Assembly: GCA_003476685.1 (NCBI GenBank)
Contig: DMVN01000121.1
Location: forward strand, 3,905-14,409
Reading direction: 5' to 3'
Length of the DNA: 10,505 bases
From: Acidobacteriota bacterium
GTDB taxonomy: Bacteria; Acidobacteriota; Aminicenantia; Aminicenantales; Saccharicenantaceae
Numbering within the stretch: the first letter of the stretch is position 1; each line of letters opens with the position of its first letter. The position numbers and the translations under genes are program-made. Under the pieces are notes generated by a model. That model ran no database searches and had not been told where the DNA came from. It saw nothing but the letters and a program-made list of their open reading frames with translations. Shown one piece after another: positions 5,677-10,505 of this stretch.

Positions 5677-6062
5677 CCCGGCTGCTCGGAGCAAGTTCAG
5701 CTTACCGGCAAAATATGTTGCCTATAACATCGGGGTCATTAAAATGGCCGGTATGTTTGAATCTTACCCGAAGCTTAACCGGCTGGGCCTGAGGCTGAGG
5801 GAAGAAGATAGACGAAATTAACCATTTCTAATTTTTTCATCGGCTTTACATCCGCCTGCCCGTCTCTGTATTACCTTTCAGACCAAGGGAGAGCCGGCTC
5901 CGAACCGATTATCTGAGGCCTGGTTTCCAGGTTTTAAGGTCAGTGAACCTCAAAACAAGAAATAAAACTGTTCCCCCGTTTTAATTCTGCTATCAATCCT
6001 TGTTTAGCTTTTGCTGATGGAGAAAATATTATTTAGGCATTGAGCCGAAACCAGCCCGGGCC
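5677..6062. other. Intergenic region between convergent genes
   Basis: This 386-bp gap lies between the ends of two convergent genes. It contains the perfect 10-bp palindrome GAGCCGGCTC (5891-5900) and a small hairpin, CCTGG-TTT-CCAGG (5919-5931), followed by T4 (5932-5935), which is a weak plus-strand terminator candidate for the DUF4097 gene. TAAAAC (5963-5968) and GTTTTA (5978-5983) form an AT-rich stem around a run of C; on the minus strand it is followed by TTTCTTG and could end the SYLF transcript. A frame open from 5669 to 5821, with an internal ATG at 5744, has no ribosome site and no recognisable similarity. I see no other gene. Confidence 0.4.
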
Positions 6063-6788
6063 CTATTCTTTGAGCGTCTTAGAAAGTTCCTCAATGGTTT
6101 GATGAAGGCGGATGACGATGACCGGGGTTTTGATATTCTCATACAGGATTTTGGAAGGATTCAGACTGGAGCCGTAGAAGGCGGCGTTAGCCTCCTGGTT
6201 CACCCTCAAGGTCCCGCCTTTTATTGAAACTCCGGCAAATAGACCCTTGCTCTTGGAGTAGGAATAGATTTCGGCTTCCATTTCTATATCGGTACTGGCC
6301 TCGGCGCTGCGACCGACCGGGCCAGCGGACACGCTCATGTCAGCTCCCAGGGTTATCTTGTTGGAAGCGATGTTTTCCACGCCCTGCCGGTTCTTAAACA
6401 CCAGGACTATGTCAGCTTTCTGCACCCCGATCTGCCAGCCGAAACTGCCGCCGATGAGGTCTATGAATAGCGGATTGCTCCACTGGCCGTCCTTCCTTCT
6501 GACCATGACGATTCCCCGGCCGTACTGGCCGCCGATGCCCCAGGCCGCCTTAACCACTCCCGGGAAGATGGCCAGGCCTTCAGCCTTTTCCAGCAAACGG
6601 CCCGGGATGCCTTCTTCTTTCATGCTGGCCAGGTCTTTAATAACCTCAATGGCTCTGGCCACCCTTTCCTCGCCGGCGCCGCCCCTGGGGTTTTTCTGAT
6701 CGCTGGCTGTGGACCAGGCGCCGGCCAGAGCTGGCAAAAGCACCATAAGCACCACAATCAAAATAGTTTTACTGGCTTGCTTTTTCAT
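6063..6788 (-). CDS. Exported SYLF-domain (Ysc84/DUF500) protein
   Basis: A 241-residue protein starting at ATG 6786-6788, with an AAAGGTAGG ribosome site. Residues 1-24 are a signal peptide (KK, hydrophobic core, L-A-G-A/W). The SYLF domain fills about 38-240. Its diagnostic blocks are visible: P-G-R-L-L-E-K-A-E-G-L-A-I-F-P-G (62-77), W-G-I-G-G-Q-Y-G-R-G (83-92), G-W-Q-I-G-V-Q-K-A-D-I-V-L-V-F (117-131), G-A-D-M-S-V-S-A-G-P-V-G-R (148-160) and Y-S-Y-S-K-S-K-G-L-F-A-G-V-S-I-K-G (175-191). Eukaryotic relatives bind phosphoinositides and actin; bacterial secreted members are thought to bind lipid or associate with the envelope, with function mostly undefined. Length is typical for a single-domain bacterial member. 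It diverges from the AEC transporter gene and has its own promoter. Confidence 0.92.
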   Translation of the reverse strand: MKKQASKTILIVVLMVLLPALAGAWSTASDQKNPRGGAGEERVARAIEVIKDLASMKEEGIPGRLLEKAEGLAIFPGVVKAAWGIGGQYGRGIVMVRRKDGQWSNPLFIDLIGGSFGWQIGVQKADIVLVFKNRQGVENIASNKITLGADMSVSAGPVGRSAEASTDIEMEAEIYSYSKSKGLFAGVSIKGGTLRVNQEANAAFYGSSLNPSKILYENIKTPVIVIRLHQTIEELSKTLKE

Positions 6789-6809
6789 TTTTTTGCCTAC
6801 CTTTTTTTA

Positions 6810-6838
6810 ATTCTAATACCTTTGGCTCTTTTCAGCAA
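6810..6838 (-). promoter_or_regulatory. Sigma70-type promoter for the SYLF gene
   Basis: On the minus strand TTGCTG (6833-6838) is separated by exactly 17 bp from TAGAAT (6810-6815), a 5/6 match to the -10 consensus. Transcription would begin near 6803, about 15 nt before the ATG, leaving room for the AAAGGTAGG ribosome site. The -35 is weak (3/6). Confidence 0.5.
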
Positions 6839-6961
6839 CTCTTAATGCGGTCGCCTGTTTCCTGCCATTACTTTCTATTTCCAGGATTCAAAAAATAGTT
6901 GCCAGAAAAGGGCCAATCGGATAGTTTAAATTAATCAGGCAACCAGGGTCGGATTTTTATC

Positions 6962-7894
6962 ATGGATATTTTCGTCAGGTCTTTTGAAGTCATTGCCGCC
7001 CAGCTGGGAATCGCCCTGGTCGGTTTTTTTGTTTTCCGGGCTAAAATCCAGGATAAAGAAAGTGTCCTGAGGTTTCTGTCTACCCTGGGAATTGATTTAG
7101 CCCTGCCCTTCCTTTCCTTTAGCGTCATCCTCAAGAATTTCAATCCCCGGGCTTTTCCCGACTGGCATATTTATCCCCTGTGGTGGCTGGGGCTGACTGC
7201 CGGCCTGGGTTTGCTGTCTTTTTTATTTACTCTTTTGTCAAGGAACGGCAAGGAATTTTTTCTATCATTGTTTTTCCAGAACGGCATTTTCTTTCCGGTA
7301 GCCCTGATGAGCGGTCTGTTCGGTTCTGATTCGGCCGAGGTGGCGGTGCTGTTTATCTTCATGATGTTCTATCCCAGTTTTTTCTTTGTGGCGATACCGG
7401 CTGTCCTGGGGATGAAGCAAAAGGCCAGGTGGCAGAGGCTCATCAGCCCGGTCTTTATAGCCACTGTCCTGGCCATTGTCATCAAGCTGGCCGGTCTCGA
7501 AGGCTATCTCCCGGGTTTTCTCAAGGGCACTTTTCAGGCGATTGGTTCGCTCTCGACCCCAATTATTTTTCTGATACTGGGCGGTAACATCTATCTGGAC
7601 CTGGCCGGAACAAAAAAGTTTTATGCCGGGAAAGCCCTGTGGTTTGTCTTGATTAAAAACATCATCTTCCCGGCCCTTGGGCTGCTGGCCATCAAGCTCT
7701 TCCGGATTCCCCATCCGCTATCTTTTATCATCATTCTGCAATGCGCTGTGCCGCCGCTGACGGCCGTGCCAGTCCTGGTTGGCCGGGCCGGTGGCAACAG
7801 GGCTTTTGTCAACCAGTTGTTTGTGGCTTCGGCTCTGGTGTCCATGGTCAGCCTGCCGTTATTTTTGTATTTTTTCCGGAAGCTTGGGTTTTAA
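6962..7894 (+). CDS. AEC (auxin efflux carrier) family transporter
   Basis: A 310-residue integral membrane protein of the AEC/PF03547 family. About ten hydrophobic segments can be seen, near residues 6-25, 43-59, 71-93, 104-121, 126-150, 160-178, 197-213, 226-246, 253-272 and 287-306, arranged as two five-helix halves as usual. Family marks are the A-L-P-F-L-S-F in helix 2, Q-N-G-I-F-F-P-V-A-L in helix 4 and Q-C-A-V-P-P-L-T-A-V-P-V-L in helix 9, the unwound Pro-rich crossover site. Bacterial members such as MleP and MdcF move malate, malonate or other organic anions; the substrate here is unknown. ATG 6962 fits the N-terminus of the family, but the ribosome site is weak (AGGGTCGGA around 6945-6953). 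A loose promoter, TTGCCA at 6899-6904 with TAGTTT 17 bp later, is possible. No metabolic partner gene is adjacent. Confidence 0.88.
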   Translation: MDIFVRSFEVIAAQLGIALVGFFVFRAKIQDKESVLRFLSTLGIDLALPFLSFSVILKNFNPRAFPDWHIYPLWWLGLTAGLGLLSFLFTLLSRNGKEFFLSLFFQNGIFFPVALMSGLFGSDSAEVAVLFIFMMFYPSFFFVAIPAVLGMKQKARWQRLISPVFIATVLAIVIKLAGLEGYLPGFLKGTFQAIGSLSTPIIFLILGGNIYLDLAGTKKFYAGKALWFVLIKNIIFPALGLLAIKLFRIPHPLSFIIILQCAVPPLTAVPVLVGRAGGNRAFVNQLFVASALVSMVSLPLFLYFFRKLGF

Positions 7895-8239
7895 TCTGCC
7901 GTCAGCCAGGATTTATTGAAAGTTGTTTGACCAGGAAGGCTCTAATTTCTGCTCGGTTCAGGAAAACCTGGATTCCCGGGTCGCTCAGTCTCTCTGGTTA
8001 TTGAGTAATAAGATTTCCCCAAAGCATTATTTATTATGCCATCGACCAGAGCTGGTCTGAAAGTTTCCTTATCCGGCTTAACGCATTGGTGCTTTTAGAT
8101 TACAGGCTAGAATCGGCCAGATCAGCGGAAATTCTGGATAACCGGAAAAGTGGATTCTTGAACCCAGATATTTTTTCTCTTGACCGGAAGACAATTAAAG
8201 GGTAAAAAAGAGGCGGAAATTCAGCCAGGAGGAGGGCTT
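7895..8239. other. Intergenic region upstream of the Tat reductase
   Basis: This 345-bp gap holds no convincing gene. GACCAG (8044-8049) and CTGGTC (8052-8057) form a tight inverted repeat with a 2-bp centre, which could be a protein-binding site. CAGG-AAAA-CCTG near 7957-7968 is a minor hairpin. No intrinsic terminator for the AEC gene is evident. The last 60 bp carry the promoter and ribosome site of the reductase. Confidence 0.4.
8180..8208 (+). promoter_or_regulatory. Sigma70-type promoter for the Tat reductase gene
   Basis: TTGACC (8180-8185, 5/6 match) is followed by a 17-bp spacer and TAAAAA (8203-8208, 4/6 match). The start site would be near 8215, about 25 nt before ATG 8240. This also argues that the longer reading frame beginning at 8180 is not translated, because its start codon overlaps the -35 box. 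Confidence 0.5.
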
Positions 8240-9469
8240 ATGGCCGAAAAAAGAACCATCAACCGGAGAAAATTCCTGGGGACGGCGGCCGGAACCGTGG
8301 CCGGGGTGCTGACTCTGGGGAGTTCTGTTCCAGCCTCAGCCCGGGCCGGAAAAAAAGAAGAAAAAGCCGGAGCTTTAATCACCAGAACTCTTGGCCGGAC
8401 CGGATATAAATTGCCCATCGTTTCCATGGGTGTGATGAACGCCGATAACCCGGAACTGGTCCGTCGGGCTTATGAAGCCGGAATCAGGCATTTTGATACC
8501 GCCTATGGCTATCAACGCGGGCGCAATGAAGAAATGGTCGGGCGGGTGCTGGTGGAAGAGCTAAAAGTCAGGGACAAGGTGGTCATTGCCACCAAGATCA
8601 ACATCAGGCCACCTCAGCGCAGCCTGCCGGCCGAGGAAATCAAAGAAATGCACCGCAAGATGATTGACGAGAGCCTGCGCCGGCTCCAGACTGATTACGT
8701 TGACATTCTTTATTCCCATGATGTGTCCGACCCGGCCTGGCTTAAGAATCCGGCCCTCATCGACTCGCTGCTGGAAATAAAGGAGAAGAAGAAAACCCGG
8801 TTCATCGGTTTCTCCACACACCAGAACATGAACGAAGTAATCAATACAGCTATGGAGATGAAAATCTACGACGTCATCCTGACCACTCTGAATTATTCTC
8901 TGTTTGATTATACCGAGTACCTGGAAACTCTGAAGGCGGCTGCGGCTCAGGGAATCGGGCTGGTGGCCATGAAGACCCAGTGCCAGCAGGCCTGGTACCG
9001 GGAAGCGGTCCCGGCGGAAATGAGGCGTTTTTACGAGGGGCCGGTAATCCACAGTGCCCTGCTGAAATGGGTGGTCCGCCATGAATTCATCGCCACGGCT
9101 GTTCCCGGGTTTACCACCTTTGAGCAGCTTCATACCGATCTGCCGGTGGCCAGTAGTTTGGAATACACAGAAGAAGAAAAGAAATTCCTGGAAGACCGCC
9201 TGGTCAAGACCCAGATGGCCGCGGTCTGCCGGGCCTGCGGCCAGTGCCAGCCGACCTGCCCCAAAGGAGTAGACATTCCTAACTTGCCCCGGGCTCACAT
9301 GTATGCCGGGAGCTACGGCAACCTCTACCAGGCCAGAGAAACCCTGGACAGCCTGGAGGCGGCCAGGTCGGTCCAGGCCTGTTCTGACTGCGCTGTATGC
9401 GCTGCCCGTTGTGTGCGGGGCGTTAACATTGCCCGCCGCCTGGATGAGCTTAAAACTCTGCTGGCCTGA
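8240..9469 (+). CDS. Tat-exported aldo/keto reductase with two C-terminal [4Fe-4S] motifs
   Basis: A 409-residue protein. ATG 8240 follows AGGAGGAGGG. A Tat signal is clear: N-R-R-K-F-L-G (8-14), a mildly hydrophobic stretch, then V-P-A-S-A-R-A. Residues about 47-320 form an aldo/keto reductase barrel. The catalytic tetrad is readable with normal spacing: Asp86 and Tyr91 in D-T-A-Y-G-Y, Lys119 in A-T-K-I-N-I and His160 in Y-S-H-D-V. Two cysteine clusters follow, each CX2CX2CX3C: Cys330/333/336/340 and Cys381/384/387/391, expected to bind two [4Fe-4S] clusters as in the COG1453 type of Fe-S aldo/keto reductases. Export through Tat fits a protein that folds around cofactors in the cytoplasm. 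The likely role is periplasmic redox chemistry on a carbonyl or sugar substrate, with electrons passing through the clusters; substrate and partner are unknown. It has its own promoter and no adjacent redox partner. Confidence 0.9.
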   Translation: MAEKRTINRRKFLGTAAGTVAGVLTLGSSVPASARAGKKEEKAGALITRTLGRTGYKLPIVSMGVMNADNPELVRRAYEAGIRHFDTAYGYQRGRNEEMVGRVLVEELKVRDKVVIATKINIRPPQRSLPAEEIKEMHRKMIDESLRRLQTDYVDILYSHDVSDPAWLKNPALIDSLLEIKEKKKTRFIGFSTHQNMNEVINTAMEMKIYDVILTTLNYSLFDYTEYLETLKAAAAQGIGLVAMKTQCQQAWYREAVPAEMRRFYEGPVIHSALLKWVVRHEFIATAVPGFTTFEQLHTDLPVASSLEYTEEEKKFLEDRLVKTQMAAVCRACGQCQPTCPKGVDIPNLPRAHMYAGSYGNLYQARETLDSLEAARSVQACSDCAVCAARCVRGVNIARRLDELKTLLA

Positions 9470-9474
9470 GCCCG

Positions 9475-9505
9475 GTGAGCGAAAGATTCTGAATTTTTAG
9501 CTCAC
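9475..9505 (+). repeat. Inverted repeat after the reductase gene
   Basis: GTGAGC (9475-9480) and GCTCAC (9500-9505) form a 6-bp stem with a 19-nt loop, six bases after the reductase stop. There is no T-run afterwards, so it is at best a weak 3' hairpin. Confidence 0.3.
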
Positions 9506-9608
9506 GGCAATAAAGACGAGGCTAGGGATTTTATTGAAATTTTTCCTGGTGTTCCGACTCAAATTGTTGAAGGCTGAAGATGAGCTTAAAGCGGAGCGGG
9601 CCAGTTAA
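9479..9608 (+). pseudogene. Possible decayed coding fragment
   Basis: One frame from 9479 to the TGA at 9575-9577 encodes D-E-A-R-D-F-I-E-I-F-P-G-V-P-T-Q-I-V, which reads like real protein. A second frame, in phase from about 9568, continues L-K-A-E-D-E-L-K-A-E-R-A-S to a TAA at 9606-9608. A frameshift between them would give one short C-terminus. There is no start codon or ribosome site and I do not recognise a family, so this may be chance. Confidence 0.2.
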
Positions 9609-9711
9609 ATGAGAGCAACCTCGGTTAGAGCAAATTGAAAAAGGCCAATATGAATTAGATTAAAGATGAAATAAAAAAGAGAAAGGAATAAAGAATTCAG
9701 TGCGGCCTGGT

Positions 9712-10505
9712 ATGATTAAACTGAAAATTAAAGACGGTCTTTCGGTCATTTTCCTTCTGGGACTGGTCATCGTCCTGGTAGTTCTCTCCAGCACCCAGGT
9801 CAGCAGCCAGCAGCAGCGGCTGGAGACCGGTCTTAAAGAAAAGATTTCTTACCGGGCTCCGGCCCTATCCAGGGTGGTGATGGGTTATTACCCGACCTGG
9901 AAAAGGGCGGAGTTCAGCCACAGCCAGATTGATTTTACCAGCCTGACCCACCTGGCTCAGGCCTTTACCAAACCCGACAGCGACGGCAACCTGGTGGTCG
10001 ACTCAAATTACCTCTACCCGGAACTGGTTGCGGCCGCCCACAGCCATTCGGTAAAGGTTATCATGAGCATCGGCGGCTGGGGCAATTGCCAGGGCTTCCC
10101 GCCGACGGCCGCCTCCCCAGAAAAACGCAGCCGTTTTATCAACCAGGTTGTGGAATTCTGCCGGCAGCACGACTACAACGGGGTTGACCTTGACTGGGAG
10201 TTTGTCTCCAACGAGCAGGAAAGCCAGAATTTTTCCGACCTGGTGCGAGAGCTATCAGCAGCTCTCCGGGCCATGGACCCGCCGCGCCTTTTGACCATGG
10301 CCGCGCCGGCCGGACCTTACTGGGGGCGCTGGATTAATTACGAACAGCTCCATCCCTATTTCGATTACATCGCCCTGATGACCTACGATTACCACGGACC
10401 CTGGTCAGACCATTCCGGCCACAATTCCCCCCTTTATACCTGCCAGAACGACCCCTGCGGTTCGTTCGATGACAGCTTCAGCTACGCCGTTATCAGGGAA
10501 ATTCC
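9712..10505 (+). CDS. GH18 family glycosidase (chitinase-like), N-terminal part, runs off window
   Basis: The frame is open from ATG 9712 to the window end (264 codons seen), so the C-terminus is missing. An in-frame GTG at 9700 lies 12 nt after AGGA (9684-9687) and is an alternative start; ATG 9712 has only a poor ribosome site. Residues 9-27 form a hydrophobic export signal or membrane anchor, followed by a Gln/Ser-rich linker. The GH18 barrel begins at about 54 with V-V-M-G-Y-Y-P-T-W. Strand 3 carries S-I-G-G-W-G (119-124). The catalytic motif DxxDxDxE reads N-G-V-D-L-D-W-E (156-163): Glu163 is the acid and Asp161 and Asp159 are present, but the first Asp is Asn156. Strand 6 has M-T-Y-D-Y-H-G (223-229). 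Such enzymes cleave chitin, chitooligosaccharides or peptidoglycan-like beta-1,4-linked N-acetylglucosamine polymers by substrate assistance; the exact substrate cannot be told. Confidence 0.9.
   Translation, partial: MIKLKIKDGLSVIFLLGLVIVLVVLSSTQVSSQQQRLETGLKEKISYRAPALSRVVMGYYPTWKRAEFSHSQIDFTSLTHLAQAFTKPDSDGNLVVDSNYLYPELVAAAHSHSVKVIMSIGGWGNCQGFPPTAASPEKRSRFINQVVEFCRQHDYNGVDLDWEFVSNEQESQNFSDLVRELSAALRAMDPPRLLTMAAPAGPYWGRWINYEQLHPYFDYIALMTYDYHGPWSDHSGHNSPLYTCQNDPCGSFDDSFSYAVIREI

Noticed and set aside
5669..5821. Frame ending in R-L-R-E-E-D-R-R-N after the DUF4097 gene
   Set aside because: The ATG at 5744 has no ribosome site, the frame is short and I recognise no similarity; it could be a relic but the support is too thin.
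7265..7845. Minus-strand frames opposite the AEC transporter
   Set aside because: They are Gln/Arg-rich shadows of a hydrophobic membrane protein gene and carry no independent evidence.
8561..9298. Minus-strand open frame of 245 codons
   Set aside because: It lies wholly antisense to the aldo/keto reductase, which has catalytic and Fe-S motifs; no ribosome site supports the antisense frame.

Overview
The window is about 50% GC and carries eight credible genes, six of them encoding proteins with an export signal or N-terminal anchor. I see no tRNA, rRNA, CRISPR array, transposase or phage gene. The exported set (two lipoproteins, a DUF4412-type protein, a DUF4097-type protein, a SYLF protein, a decorated serine hydrolase and a Tat-exported aldo/keto reductase) points to a diderm heterotrophic bacterium. 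The style of these proteins fits Acidobacteriota or Candidatus Aminicenantes, but that placement is an inference from family resemblance, not a demonstrated identity.

Layout. Positions 1-255 hold the tail, or a short complete copy, of an unrecognised plus-strand gene. A minus-strand block follows: a 210-residue lipoprotein (start 1848) and then a DUF4412-like protein (start 1149), probably one transcript from a TTGACA-type promoter at 1884-1913. Positions 1849-2330 are non-coding but rich in structure. They contain a 73-nt three-way-junction element with complementary loops (2003-2075), a relic of a paralogous gene end (2189-2279), a TetR-operator-like palindrome (2281-2300) and a GC-rich hairpin (2303-2328) just beyond the stop codon of the next gene. 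The large serine hydrolase (2331-4490, minus) diverges from a DUF4097 lipoprotein (4831-5676, plus) across a 340-bp region with a long imperfect dyad. A SYLF-domain protein (6063-6788, minus) diverges from an AEC-family transporter (6962-7894, plus). A Tat-exported aldo/keto reductase with two ferredoxin-like clusters follows (8240-9469, plus), and the window ends inside a membrane-anchored GH18 glycosidase gene (from 9712, plus).

The genes do not form a recognisable pathway. They look like independent envelope or periplasmic functions, mostly with their own promoters: cell-surface hydrolysis (serine hydrolase, GH18), lipid or envelope interaction (DUF4412, SYLF, DUF4097), periplasmic redox chemistry (Tat reductase) and organic anion export (AEC carrier). 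The most promising unexplained signal is the structured element at 2003-2075.
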